The notes beneath the pieces are model-generated. The model saw only the letters and a list, made by a program, of their open reading frames with translations, was not told the origin of the DNA and searched no databases. Shown piece after piece: positions 23,112 to 34,738 of a stretch of 64,000 nt of DNA. This stretch comes from Neodiprion pinetum (taxonomy: Eukaryota > Arthropoda > Insecta > Hymenoptera > Diprionidae). The stretch lies in NCBI RefSeq assembly GCF_021155775.2, contig NC_060233.1:22299456-22363455 (forward strand). The letters are read 5' to 3'. The translations under genes and the position numbers were made by a program. Each line of letters starts with the position of its first letter. Within the stretch, counting starts at the first letter, position 1.

Positions 23112-26054
23112 AACGCTAAGTCTTTTCTGCCCCTCGTCGAGCGCTAATTTGTAACGCTAAATGTTGTTACTTTCGGATGAGGACTTACCGTTGACACTTT
23201 GGCGCGATTCTCTACTTATCCGCAATATTAAACTACAACAAAATAATTAAGTTGGGCGCCAGACGCGTAGCGTCGATTCTCAAAGAATAATATAAATCAA
23301 TAAAATTAACACAAGACCGTGCAAAAGGGATAAATAGAGAACCCGTTGTATGGCTGGCTAGGCACAGGTACGATCGCGTACATCCCGGTAGAGTGGCGGA
23401 GTTCAAGGCAGCTAGCAGTAATTCCAGAATTAAAGAAAATAACAAAATAAAGAATAACCTCCAGTTAAAAGGAAAATGAATAAGTCAATCGATCATATAT
23501 TGTCGAGAAGGTTACATAAGTGAGACAGGCAAATAAGGTGGTATCGATAGCGGTAGTTAATAAAATAAATAATCGTTGTTCACAAAAATATCGGTAGAAT
23601 AGCAGTAAACGGTAGCTTTAACACGAGAGCCGGTAGTTAACAGAGAAAAATAGACGTAGGCCGAGAGATGCGATATAATGCAAGAGTTGACTTAAAACTA
23701 CACGTCACTGGGCGACGTGATCTTACCCAAGTTGCAAATGACACTACGAAAATTATTATTCTGTTAATTAGAACGAGAGAATTTTACTGCGATCGGTAGA
23801 AAACAACGAAACGGTAGTTCGGTAGAGGTACGACAAATTTACCATAAATCATAACCAAGATGAGAGATTGACAGTTAGTAACAATTTACTAAGTTGGCAA
23901 ACGATCGACTCGGTAGCCTTCGGTAGAGTTATTCATACGGTAGATTCGATAACTTATAATCATTACATAATTGAGGAATTAAATAGTGAATTCCTAAACA
24001 TAACTTTTGAGAGAATACCAAAATACAAAGTTATGAGAGTGAGAGAATTTCGGAGAATTTACCAAATAGAGAAATATACGAAAATACACCGCAATACAAA
24101 AGAATAATTCACAGAACTTAATCTAACAAAATACGGAAAAATAAATAACAGGCAGAAATAGTATAAAATTGTCAATAGTAATAAAGAAAAATGCGGTAAT
24201 ATCTAAGGGTGATTCTACGCTCGCTTGTACTCCAAGGAACTCGATTTACGATACAATAGGCACAAAAATAAATAAAAATATAATAAGCAATAACGGAAAT
24301 AAAATATAAAACACACTACTATTACAAGAAGAGTATGGAATAAAATATGAAGCCAATAGGGCTCAAAATACGATAGAAAATACGGAAGCAAAATAATAGA
24401 GATTCACAAATAATTAGAAAAGTCATAGATACAAGAGATAATTATTTGGCAGTTACGAGGTCGCTCAGATACGAAAATAATGAATTACTGAAATCACGCA
24501 GTCACACGGAAGTCGTGGACCATGATTCACACAAAATGGCATCACACGATGCAATCAAGAAACAATAAATATAATATTAATGACCGGAATCATGCAGCCA
24601 CACGGCGGCTTACAGCAACTTTAACCGTGGACCATGATTCACGCAAAATCGATAAATATTACGAGAAAGAATAGAAATTATGAGCAACTTCGTAACAGTA
24701 CAATTCAAAGGCAAAAGCCTTACCTTAACGGTCGATCTCAGGCACACAAACTGATTTTAATTTAAATTATACTATAGAATAACAAAACTGGGAAGGAAAG
24801 GAAAAGAGAAGGAAAAGAATTTAGAAAGATAAAGGTACTCGGTAGGATAGACGGTAGAACGGTGGCTTAAAACGGTAGAGAGGTCGGGAGAGCAATTGGA
24901 AAATTGAAGCTGTTCCTCAACAGGTCGAGCGTAGAATAGCAGGTCGTAGTTCAGCTCGCCGATCTCGCGGTTGTCGTGAGGTGATTCTTCTTCTTTGATT
25001 GGTCGCTTGACCCCCACCGCAAATAGGCCATCCCCCTGTGGCGAATATCGGTTACTGCGTGGTCGTACGTTTTCCAAAAATTACCGCTAGATGTTGTGCA
25101 ATGTGCTGCTCGCGATTTCGTCGTTGACACCAACTCGTACGGTTTCATAGTCGCTCCAGTTTGCAGTCCAGGCTGCCTATCCTCGGGGACTTCTTTGACA
25201 GAGGCACGCACAGGGTGCCTCTCGGTCAAAGTTAGCGGGTGGAGAGTGACGCCTCATTGTTCACCTCCACCGGCTTTTGTACAGGCAGTAGCTAGCTGCC
25301 TGTGCCTGAGGTCGTGCAGTCAGACGGTTGGCCAAACCGTGGACCACGACCCACACAATTGGTCCCTGCCGATAGGGAGGCAGCGTCGATCCTCAGAATG
25401 ATGGCTTTATCACCCTGGACGTAGTGGTTTGGGGTCGGTCCGGCACCAGGCCGGTAAGTCGGAGGATGGCAGGCTACGGTCTGCCCTTCACGCCATCCTT
25501 ACGGCATCCGATAGAGTTGGCGGCTGGTTCCTCTTCGAGGAACGATGCCCTCGGCGGCCGGGAGGATTTTTATCTCCCTGTTCACCGGCAGTCGAGGCGA
25601 TACGGAAGGTTCGGGTGGATGCTACCCCAGGTGTATATCAAGGTGCACCAAGGTAGCCAGTGTAGTGTGATTAGACCGTCGGTAGGCGAAGTCGTCGAGA
25701 GCTGGAAACGGTAGAGAGTGGTCCCTTGTTGATCGGGATCGTTGTCGTCCAAGTACCTTGTTAGCGTGCGCCGAAGCGCGAAATAAAGAATTTACAGAAA
25801 AGAATTAGTTAAAAGTAGATATTGCCTATTTTGTATCGAGTTCGTTTGGAGTACCCTGCTGAGGACGCGTAAATTAAAAATAATAGCGGTTGTGTGCCCT
25901 TGTGACGGGCGATTCTGAAACGCCACGTTACAATATATATATATATATATATATCGAACGTAAAATAATATATCTAGTTGTGCCTTTACGACTCAGTTTA
26001 AGTTAAGCCTACCCGCCAGATCCCAGTATTCTACAATCTATCAAAATTTCTACA
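22860..26054 (+). repeat. 5' LTR of the Bel/Pao element (interrupted)
   Basis: 22860-23108 matches the first part of the 3' LTR and 25933-26054 matches its end (from the AT repeat through CGAACGTAAAATAATATATC to TCTACA). The intervening 23109-25932 is a separate insertion in the AT microsatellite. Confidence 0.93.
23109..25932. mobile_element. Nested 2.8-kb TG...CA element (long solo LTR or non-autonomous LTR element)
   Basis: It begins TGTAACG and ends CGTTACA, an inverted terminal heptamer with TG/CA ends as in many Gypsy LTRs, and is inserted in the AT repeat of the 5' LTR (flanks ATAT on both sides). There is no meaningful ORF. It is unusually rich in the hexamer CGGTAG (at least 14 copies), and contains three related copies of CGTGGACCATGATTCAC-like sequence (near 24513, 24626 and 25337). 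An AATAAA lies near 25782. A long solo LTR or LARD-like element is the best guess. Confidence 0.55.
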
Positions 26055-26057
26055 AAG

Positions 26058-26075
26058 CGGTCCTTCGAGCCGGAT
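26058..26075 (+). promoter_or_regulatory. Primer-binding site, tRNA-Tyr type
   Basis: CGGTCCTTCGAGCCGGAT, three bases after the 5' LTR, matches at 17 of 18 positions the complement of the 3' end (with CCA) of insect tRNA-Tyr as I remember it. This is where minus-strand DNA synthesis would be primed. Confidence 0.7.
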
Positions 26076-26554
26076 ACTGGCCGGCTTAACTTATTTACGT
26101 TGTAATTTCAACAATTGAATAATTCAGTGAATCAAAAACAGTGAATTTGTGCGCGTACCGACGCCGACGCATTGCGGAGTACCTCGTCTAGCTACTGCGT
26201 TAGTGGAAAGGGTGTTTGGGACCCATAGTGCAAAAATCACCCTGCGTGTGCGCGCATCCACTCGATTAAAATATTTCACGCCTCTCTATGCATCCTCTAG
26301 GCCGCTTCAAGGCCTACGTACACCTTTACGCCTCTCTACGCAACATCTAGGCCGCTTCAAGGCCTACACGCCTCTACACCACATCTCTTGGGCTGATTCA
26401 GGGCCCACGTACAGCATCATCCACGCAACCGCTTCATCATCTAAGGAATCCACGTAAATTGTCCGTTCATTCCTTTCATACTCTCTTCCGTTGCTAAACC
26501 GCAGCCCTTTCTCGCATTGATTTTCTTCCGACAGCTTTCAGACATATTCCAAAG

Positions 26555-27916
26555 ATGTCGTGCAACAGGTATCTTACGGCCCAAGAGATTCTCCTCAAAT
26601 ACGTGAGAGACCTTATGCAGGAGGTCGACGATGGAATCATCTCCGTGTGCAACGTATTCGACGCCGAAGCTAAGCTCGAGGCTCTCGAACAGAACTGGAG
26701 TAAGATTCGAGAGACCCACGACAAGGTACTCCGCAGCAAGGATCCCAACGCCGAATTGCCGTACTTCAAAGAGTACGTCTTCACCACCACGACTGCGCAA
26801 TACGCCAAGGTGAAAGGCGCCCTCAAGGCTCGAATCAACGAGCTTGAGCCTCGCCCGCTCCACAACTCAACGCTAAACGTATCGGCTACAGAGCCCACAG
26901 CGGTTCGTCCGCAGCTACCGGTCATCAAACCGCCACACTTCCATGGCGACATCCTTCAATGGACTTCCTTTAAGACAAAGTTCACCTCTGTAATGACCAA
27001 AGCGGGCGCGGACAATGTGGAGAACATGCATTTCCTCCTCCAGAGCGTCCACGGCCCAGCAGCGACTCTCATCGAGAACGTCGACATCACCGACGGTTCA
27101 TTTGAGACCGCATGGAACGCTCTACTCGCTCGCTATGAGAACAAACGTGTTCTCATCACCTCTCAGCTCAACAAGTTCTTCGGCATGCCCAAGATGACCT
27201 CCAGATCTGCCAAGGAAGTCAACAGCATCCTGAACACTACCACCGAGGTGTTGAGCTCACTAAAAACTCTTGGATCGCCAACAGATCAATGGGATCAACT
27301 AGTGGTGCATTCCATCTCACAGCGTCTCGATTCCAAAACACGTGAGGACTGGGAATTGGCGCTTGGAGCGTCGACCGACTACCCAGCCTTCGAACGCTTG
27401 AAGAACTTCCTCCAGGGGCGCGCCAGAGCGCTCGAGTCCATGGAAGGACGGACTCCAGTCACTCCAAGAGACTCCAAACCTGAGAAGAAGAAGGTTACTG
27501 TTTACAAAACGTTGCCTGTAAACGTTCACACGGCGAGCGTCAACACACGGGCTCCTTCAATGCTGTCCAATACTCAATCTACCGCAAAGCCCTCTCCTGG
27601 CAACACGTCGAGACCTCAGAGTCCATGTTCCTGCTGCGCAGAGAGCCACTTCATCGCGAGCTGCTCAAAGCTCCACGACATGGCGCCGGAAGAACGTTAC
27701 AAAATGGCGACAGCCAAGAGACTCTGCCTCAACTGCCTGGGAACACATCAGGTTGAGAACTGCCGCAGCCAACGTCGCTGCCGCCAGTGTAACGCGTCAC
27801 ATCACACGCTCCTCCACGCGGCCCTTCAAGCAGATGACAAACGAGGATACAGCAGTCCAAGCAGCGGCTCGCAAAACTCGATGACGTCACAGCTGAGTAC
27901 CAATCTCTCGGCATGA
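26555..27916 (+). CDS. Bel/Pao Gag (453 aa)
   Basis: ATG at 26555. The N-terminal third is helical and charged. The Pao-type capsid region (DUF1759-like) follows with L-P-V-I-K-P-P-H-F-H-G-D near residue 125 and W-x-S-F-K-T-K-F. Near the C-terminus are Cys/His knuckles (C-S-C-C-A-E-S-H-F...C; C-L-N-C-L-G-T-H...C; C-R-Q-C-N-A-S-H-H). The frame ends at TGA (27914-27916), but the same frame stays open into the protease. The TGA is followed directly by CTA, the context known to favour readthrough in alphavirus-like systems. Gag would form the virus-like particle. Confidence 0.92.
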   Translation: MSCNRYLTAQEILLKYVRDLMQEVDDGIISVCNVFDAEAKLEALEQNWSKIRETHDKVLRSKDPNAELPYFKEYVFTTTTAQYAKVKGALKARINELEPRPLHNSTLNVSATEPTAVRPQLPVIKPPHFHGDILQWTSFKTKFTSVMTKAGADNVENMHFLLQSVHGPAATLIENVDITDGSFETAWNALLARYENKRVLITSQLNKFFGMPKMTSRSAKEVNSILNTTTEVLSSLKTLGSPTDQWDQLVVHSISQRLDSKTREDWELALGASTDYPAFERLKNFLQGRARALESMEGRTPVTPRDSKPEKKKVTVYKTLPVNVHTASVNTRAPSMLSNTQSTAKPSPGNTSRPQSPCSCCAESHFIASCSKLHDMAPEERYKMATAKRLCLNCLGTHQVENCRSQRRCRQCNASHHTLLHAALQADDKRGYSSPSSGSQNSMTSQLSTNLSA

Positions 27917-30900
27917 CTAACCGACTCTTCAACTTCCACGCAGCGGCTCATTCACGCATTTTCCGTCGCTGCGTCACTCGTCTCAACGCAACAAACACGC
28001 GCATCGCGCCAACCAGCAACTGCGCCACGAACTACGGTGCTACTCGCTACGGCGCGTGCTCTTCTCATCACTCCAACACGCATCACGCATCCAGTACGAT
28101 TGCTCATCGATCCTGGATTAGAGCTTACGCTCATCTCTCATCAATTAACCCGCACGCTCAACTTACATGCAAACAACGTCCACGTACCCATCATCGGAGT
28201 GGCCAGCGTGCCTTCCGGACACACCCGGGGCGCTGTCAACTTTACGCTACGCTCAATTCACAGCAACGAAGCCGCCGAGCTTCAAGCTCATGTTCTGCCG
28301 AAGCTCACGGTAGAACTGCCTACACGCAACATCGAGACCCAGGCCTGGCCCCATATCATGGGCTTGGAGCTCGCTGATCCCAGTCATCTCTCACCCGGCA
28401 AGATCGACATACTCATTGGCGCCGACTCCTACGGCTCGATCTTAAAACCCGGAGTAAGATCCGACACGGCTGAACAGTCAATCGCCATTCACACGATATT
28501 TGGGTGGGCGATACTTGGACCTATAAACGATCCATCTCACACTACGCACGCCCATCAAGGGCACCTCATCACTAACGAACATCTCCACAATCTAATCTCT
28601 AGGTTCTGGGAACTTGAACAAGCTCCACCTTCACAGGCTGAGACTCTAACCTCTGACGAGGTAACCTGTGAAGCCCACTTCCTCTCTACGCATTCACGCG
28701 ACAACCAAGGTCGCTACGGCGTGCGCTTGCCATTCAAGGTGGACCCCACGACGCTCGGGAACTCCAAGGGCATCGCACAAAAATCGCTCGAGCGCCTGCT
28801 CAAGCGCCTAGCCAATCAACCAGAGCTCTGCAAGCTCTACAAGGATTTCCTCGCCAAGTACGAAGCAATGGGACACATGATCGAGGTTGAGGACCACGAT
28901 CCGTCTCTCCAGGGCTATTATCTACCTCACCACGGCGTTCTCAGGAACGGCAAGATCCGAGTCGTCTTCAACGGGTCGTGCAAGACGACCTCAGGTCACT
29001 CACTCAACGACATACTCCATACAGGAGCCAAAACGCAGAATGACATCTTCGACGTACTACTATACGTCAGGAAATACCCTCTCTTATTCATCACCGACAT
29101 TGTAAAAATGTTTCGGCAGATTCGCGTACATCCCGAGGACCGGAAGTTTCAACGCATACTATGGGTCGACGCTGACGATCAACTCAAGACATACGAGCTG
29201 GCTACTGTCACGTGTGGCGAGACGCCAGCTCCATTCCTCTCCGGCCGCGCCGTCCAACAACTCGTCTTTGACGAGGGTGAACAGTTCCCGCTCGCTATCG
29301 AACCCTTGAGAGGGGGAAGCTACGTGGACGACATCAGTGGCGGCGCAGACGATCTTCATACCCTCAACGCAATCGCTACACAGGTCGAAGGCCTGTACCT
29401 CAAAGGATGCTTTCCATTATCAAAGTGGAAATCGAATCATCCTGACTTCATCCAAACCAAATCCGAGTCTCCGTCCAGCACCGAGTCTCACGAGTTCCAC
29501 GAATCTACCACCAAGATTCTCGGACTCGCCTGGCAATGCGCACCTGACGTCCTCAGGTTCACTGGCCACACGCAACCCGGAGCAGCGATCACCAAACGCA
29601 CGATCCTCTCCGAAACAGCTCAACTCTTTGATCCACTAGGACTGATTTCTCCAGTCATCGTCCGAGCCAAGATCTTGATGCAAGATCTATGGTCACTCAA
29701 AGTCGGATGGGACGACAAACTCACGCCTCAGATGATTCACCACTGGACGACGTTCAGGGCGGAACTGTCTGAACTCTCGAGCCTAGCAATCCCTCGCTGG
29801 CTCCATACTACTTCTGACACTACGATGACCGAGCTGCATGGCTTCTCCGACGCATCACAGTCAGCCATGGCGGCAGTGGTCTACATCAAGGTCAAACACC
29901 CGCATCAGGCAGCTGAAGTAACTCTGGTGTGCTCCAAAACACGAGTCGCGCCACTCCAGCGCCTCACGATCCCCAGACTCGAATTATCTGCCGCCCTACT
30001 AATTGCAAAACTCGTCACGCGCGTTCAGGAGGTACTCAAGCTCTCAGAGGCCCCTGTCACGCTATGGACTGACTCAGCGGTATCTCTAGCATGGATTACC
30101 AGCGACCCAGTGCGATGGAAGGAGTTCGTCAGGAACCGAGTCCAAGAGATACACCGCACAGCTCCAAACGCAACCTGGAAATTTATTCCCGGTAAACAGA
30201 ATCCAGCTGACTGCGCCTCACGAGGCGTAACGCCACCTCAACTCATCACACACAAGCTCTGGGGGTCTGGACCAGACTGGCTATCTAAAAGTCCGCGACA
30301 ATGGCCCTCCTTCGCCTCTACGGACGCCAACGCCGCCAACTCGGAACTCAGCCCCAGTGCTGTACACACCGCATCCACCACGCCAAACTTACCATTTGCG
30401 AGATTGCTCAGATACAGCTCTCTCACGAAAGTTCTACGCAGAACTGCAACTGTCTTTCGAGCAGTCGCCAGGCTCAGGAGAGTGCCGGACTCCAACCTCA
30501 GGACATCGCCGCTCACTCCAGCCGACTTGCAAACCGCTCTCATGTTTTGGATACGGGAATTCCAGCAAGCTTACTTCGCCGGCGAAATAACTGCCATCTC
30601 TCAAGGCAAGCCGCTCGCTAAGTCACATCCTTTCACCAGACTTACTGCGCGCCTGGACCCGACCGGCCTACTGCGCGTAGGCGGACGCCTGCAAAACTCA
30701 CAACTGGATGAAGACGCCAAGCATCCACCAATCTTGCCCAGATTATGCCGCTAATCAGCACTCATCATCTCAGACGCCAACGCCCGCACGCTGCACGGCG
30801 GTACCCAACTGACGCTTAACTACATCAGGAAGCGTTGTTGGATACTCGGCGGTCGTGCTCCAATCAAGGCATTCATCCATCGCTGCGTCACCTGCACCCG

Positions 30901-32005
30901 GATACGCGGCGCACGCGCACAGCAACTCATGGGCCAGCTACCTGCAGCACGTGTGACACCATCTTTGGTGTTTGAACACACGGGCGTCGACTACGCTGGA
31001 CCCATCTCACTCAAATTCTACCAAGGACGCGGCACTCGCATCTACAAAGCCTGGATCGCCGTCTTTGTGTGTTTTTCAACCTCAGCCGTTCACCTCGAGC
31101 TCGTGACGGAGTATAGCGCCAACGGATTCCTCAAGGCCTTCCGACGCTTCACGTCTCGACGCGGCATCTGCAGGAACCTCTACAGCGACTGCGAAACAAA
31201 TTTTGTCGGTGCTGACGCCGAACTAAAGCGGCTACTCTCTGGCTGCTTACAAGAATCACGTAATCTACAACATCTGCTAGCCAACAACGAAACTGAATGG
31301 AAGTTCAATCCTCCTGGAGCTCCACGCATGGGCGGCAAATGGGAAGCTGCCGTGAAGTCCGTCAAATTCCACCTCCAACGCATCATCGCTGACATGTTAC
31401 TCACCTACGAGGACTTCTCCACGTTCCTCACTCAGGTTGAAGCTGTACTCAACTCACGTCCTCTCAGCGCTCTCTCTGAGGATCCCGACGACCTCACAGC
31501 ACTGACTCCTGGACATTTCATACGAGGCGCGCCGCTCAACGCTATTCCAGAACCATCACTTGGCGACGTGCCGGTCAATCGACTCTCTCACCTGCAACGC
31601 ATCCAGGAGCGTCTTCAGTCATTCTGGGAACGTTGGTCACACGACTGCCTCCAATCTCATCAGACCATCTCCAAATGGCAAACCTCGTTCAACGACGTCG
31701 CCGTTGGATCTCTGGTCCTCATCACTGACGAGAGGTTGCCGCCCACCAGATGGCTTCTCGCCAGAGTCACGCAAGTGCATCCTGGCCGCGACGGGCTCAC
31801 CCGCGTAGTCACGCTCAAGACTGCAACATCTACAGTCACTCGTCCAATTCACCGACTTGTTCTTCTTCCAGTGTCACGCCACGCGGAAGATTTTCAAGAC
31901 GCTGCACCAACTGCAGCACATCTTCTTCTCCAACGAGCGGTGAAGGGGGGAGAATGTTCAAATCTCCCGCCCTGTCTCGCACCGGCTGATCAATTATCAG
32001 CTTAG
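27917..32005 (+). pseudogene. Bel/Pao Pol: protease, RT, RNase H, integrase; one internal stop
   Basis: In frame with Gag. The protease region has L-L-I-D-P-G-L-E-L-T near 28105 (catalytic D-x-G; the usual following Ser is Leu). RT shows F-I-T-D-I-V-K-M-F near 29090 and Y-V-D-D-I-S-G-G near 29320. RNase H has G-F-S-D-A-S-Q near 29840 and W-T-D-S-A-V near 30065. A TAA at 30752-30754 interrupts the frame. It then continues through the HHCC zinc region (L-H-G-G-T-Q...H-R-C-V-T-C), the integrase core (V-D-Y-A-G-P; S-D-C-E-T-N-F; K-W-E-A-A-V-K-S) and a DUF5641-like tail, and stops at 32003-32005, 51 bp inside the 3' LTR. Apart from the TAA the polyprotein looks intact. Confidence 0.92.
31940..31954 (+). 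promoter_or_regulatory. Polypurine tract
   Basis: GTGAAGGGGGGAGAA immediately before the 3' LTR start (TGTTCAAA) is the expected plus-strand primer tract. Confidence 0.85.
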
Positions 32006-32171
32006 CAGAACGATTGACTCAGCGCCTGGCTAAGAGGAGCGGGGTCGCTGCTGCCACGGGCCGGTGTGCGCTCTCGCTCTCACCTATCAAGTCTCCCTCA
32101 CTCTAGTTCATGGCATCTCGCAGTGTTTACATAGAGCAATTATTACAAATAATATGTATAATATATATATA

Positions 32172-32229
<58 letters not shown>

Positions 32230-32326
32230 ACGTAAAATAATATATCTAGTTGTGCCTTTACGACTCAGTTTAAGTTAAGCCTACCCGCCAGATCCCAGTA
32301 TTCTACAATCTATCAAAATTTCTACA
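31955..32326 (+). repeat. 3' LTR of the Bel/Pao element (372 bp)
   Basis: It runs from TGTTCAAATC to AATTTCTACA with an internal AT microsatellite at about 32160-32226. It is uninterrupted and serves as the reference for recognising the split 5' LTR. CGGCG follows as target duplication. Confidence 0.95.
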
Positions 32327-32331
32327 CGGCG

Positions 32332-33380
32332 TTTTGTGAGTTCGAACCTCCTCGTATTTCTTTATAGATATTTCGTCATTTTTATTTTTTTTTTTATTTA
32401 AACTTTTTCTTTCATTCAATCGAATGTCAGCATCTGCACACAATTTATTAACTGTGTGTAGATACTATCATTTGACGTATAAAAAAAAAGAAACAAAAAC
32501 CGGCGCGGTAGGAGAAGTGGAGAAATAAGGGGAGGGTCGATGTAGCAGCGCGACTCCCCACCATAGCTCCACGCTGAGCACAAATCGCCGAGAGCACGAG
32601 CTTCGTAAGACAAGCGTCAGATGGCTCTACTGTCGACCGACGATAGAGCCATCTTACGGATTTACGAGTCGCGGAAAGTTTTGCTTCATGCGTCCCATAG
32701 GCCGTACGCTTCTATGGGACTCAATCTTCCTTGCTCCGAGTGACCGAGGTGCGGGAAAATCCACGTCACAGTATATATATATTCCGAGATACATTTAGAT
32801 ATGAAAAATGTTTCCATTAAAAAAATAAACTTAATGGTCAATTGAAATGTTGGATTTATTCAATCAAAAGGCGTACAACGGAATTTGTGGTTTATTAAAC
32901 AACTCTATTAATATCAAATTTATCGGTTTACTGGATTTAACGGTGTATATAGAATGTAAACAGGCGTATAGAGTATTAAGCTTCGCTTTTGAGTAGCGTT
33001 TGGTTTCAATGTACACAAGCGACTGACTTACTGGAGCAACTTTTGTTTTGCTCTATTCGCTGTTAGCCTCGCTCGTGCCACCACCTAGCGGTTTCAAAAG
33101 CTAAACAGCCGGCATGTTTATTTACATTAGAGTAATACTGGTAAATATCGAAATAAGCAAAATATTATTAAATAAGTGATATTTTCATTGTAATAGTAAA
33201 GTGAAAAGTTGAAAATAATAACGAGTTGAAACTCCAGTAGAAAATATGTAAGTGTATAGTTATGAAGTAATTAAAACTAATTTTTTAGTGATAATTTGTA
33301 GGTTAAGAAGTTCAAAACAAGTATTTTTGACACACGGATAGATAGACAACATTGATACTTAAAAAACTGTCATGTATACT
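32332..33380. other. Intergenic region with two hairpins and a dispersed repeat
   Basis: No gene seen. A 17-bp-arm hairpin with two mismatches lies at 32619-32654 (AGATGGCTCTA...TAGAGCCATCT). A 9-bp-arm hairpin lies at 32692-32720 (GTCCCATAG...CTATGGGAC). The sequence around 32699-32729 is the inverted copy of 15141-15171. Confidence 0.6.
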
Positions 33381-33388
33381 ATTAATAT

Positions 33389-33658
33389 ATGAAAAATAAT
33401 TTTTTAATGGAAAAATCCGTAGTCATGGATGTTTCAATAAGGACAGGATTCGAAAAAATCACACACAAAATAAACTTTCAACCTGCAAAGGAACTACAAG
33501 GCAAAAAATTATTTAAAGCCGATCATGTTCAGAGTGTGCAAGAATACAGGCATAATAGAGAAAGTTTGTTTATTCAAGCTGAAGTTGTTCGACAAGCATC
33601 CGTATCTTCTGAGTCATATAAAGTACAGTTAAACATGAGAAATCATTATTTTTGTTGA
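33389..33658 (+). pseudogene. YqaJ-type exonuclease gene fragment (SWIM-proximal region)
   Basis: A short ORF containing K-L-F-K-A-D-H-V-Q-S-V-Q and A-S-V-S-S-E-S-Y-K-V-Q-L-N-M-R. It resembles the region before the SWIM finger of insect YqaJ-domain proteins that accompany ISL2EU DNA transposons. The nuclease domain is missing. It abuts, tail to tail, the truncated THAP transposase on the other strand. The identification is tentative. Confidence 0.4.
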
Positions 33659-34403
33659 TTACAATGTTACTGAATAACATGCTTCATAAAATATTAAAGT
33701 TCTGGAAGTTCACTCCAGTAATATCTAATAAATCTTCATCGGTCTTAATAGATGGAAATCCACAGAAACTACGCTGTTTCCTATTTTGTTCAACTACAGC
33801 CTCGTTAGAACCAACCGACTTATCTACTATATCTGCTAACGATATGCCACATTGTACCTCTTCATCTTTCATTTTTTACCTATTCACAATAGTTTTGAGA
33901 GTGGCAATTTCCGGTATTTCAGTTTGAACTTCAGCATCGCAGTAATTAGTCATGTAAATATATCTGTTACAAGTGAAAGTTTTTGTTTGTTCGATACCAG
34001 CAAAACTTACAAAATCTACTTGACACTCTTGATCAGTTTCTAAAATTACTTCGGCACTGCTTACATCCATAGGTTCACGTCCACTATTATTGACAACATT
34101 GTTAGAGTCGTCATAAACTTGATTTCCAGTATCACAATTCACTCCGATGTTATGCTTGTGAAGAGCCTTTCTTCGGTTAATGAGTCGATTGTACCTATAA
34201 TTAATAGATACCTACATGTGTTATTATATAAATATAAATGTATATAATGTTTAATTTTATTATTATTTTTTTACTTTTTATATATTTACCTGCTTAAAAC
34301 AGCTCCTTCATTTACTTGTTTTGCATGATAAACAGAAGGGAACAGAGCTGGCGCTTGGACTCGCAGGATCATCTGATTTTTTCTTGCCAATAAAATGAGT
34401 ATT

Positions 34404-34662
34404 ACCAAAGAACATAGACGTACATGGAAGCGCAGATCCCGTGTTAACGTTGAAGCCAACAATTTAGTTCCCCAAATCAACGCTTGACGTCGTCACTCGC
34501 TCGTACGTGTGAGCGGCGCTATGTAGTAGTGCACGCATCGACTTGACACAGACACGGAACGCTGCGAGCGCTTGCGGCGGTTAGGGTGATAAGCTCGCTC
34601 AGATCACCCCAAGAGCTGGCTTCAGCGGGCCTGTGCTTCCATGTACGTATATGTTCTTTGGT
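34404..34662. mobile_element. 259-bp MITE with ~30-bp terminal inverted repeats, 3-bp target duplication
   Basis: The left arm ACCAAAGAACATAGACGTAC and right arm GTACGTATATGTTCTTTGGT are inverted with one mismatch over this stretch, and the match extends to the ...CATGGAAGC part. ATT is duplicated at 34401-34403 and 34663-34665. It splits the THAP exon; removing it with one ATT copy leaves the transposase reading frame continuous. Confidence 0.9.
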
Positions 34663-34738
34663 ATTATATATTACGTAATGAGTTTTTGGAGTCCACTTTG
34701 AACCATCAGGACTGAAAAAAAAATTAGCCGTCACGGGA

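Larger units (their letters stand above)
22860..32326 (+). mobile_element. Bel/Pao LTR retrotransposon, near full length, 5-bp target duplications
   Basis: LTRs start TGTTCAAATC and end AATTTCTACA. The flanking 5-bp duplication CGGCG is at 22855-22859 and 32327-32331. A primer-binding site for tRNA-Tyr follows the 5' LTR, and a polypurine tract (31940-31954) precedes the 3' LTR. Gag, protease, RT, RNase H and integrase lie in one frame from 26555 to 32005. The 5' LTR is interrupted by a nested 2.8-kb element. Excluding that insert the two LTRs are very similar, differing mainly in AT-repeat length plus a few substitutions, which suggests a fairly young insertion. Confidence 0.95.

Noticed and set aside
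22969..23154. ORF with an Ile-Tyr repeat
   Set aside because: AT microsatellite within the LTR.
33652..33927. Plus-strand 91-aa ORF
   Set aside because: Antisense of the THAP transposase third exon.
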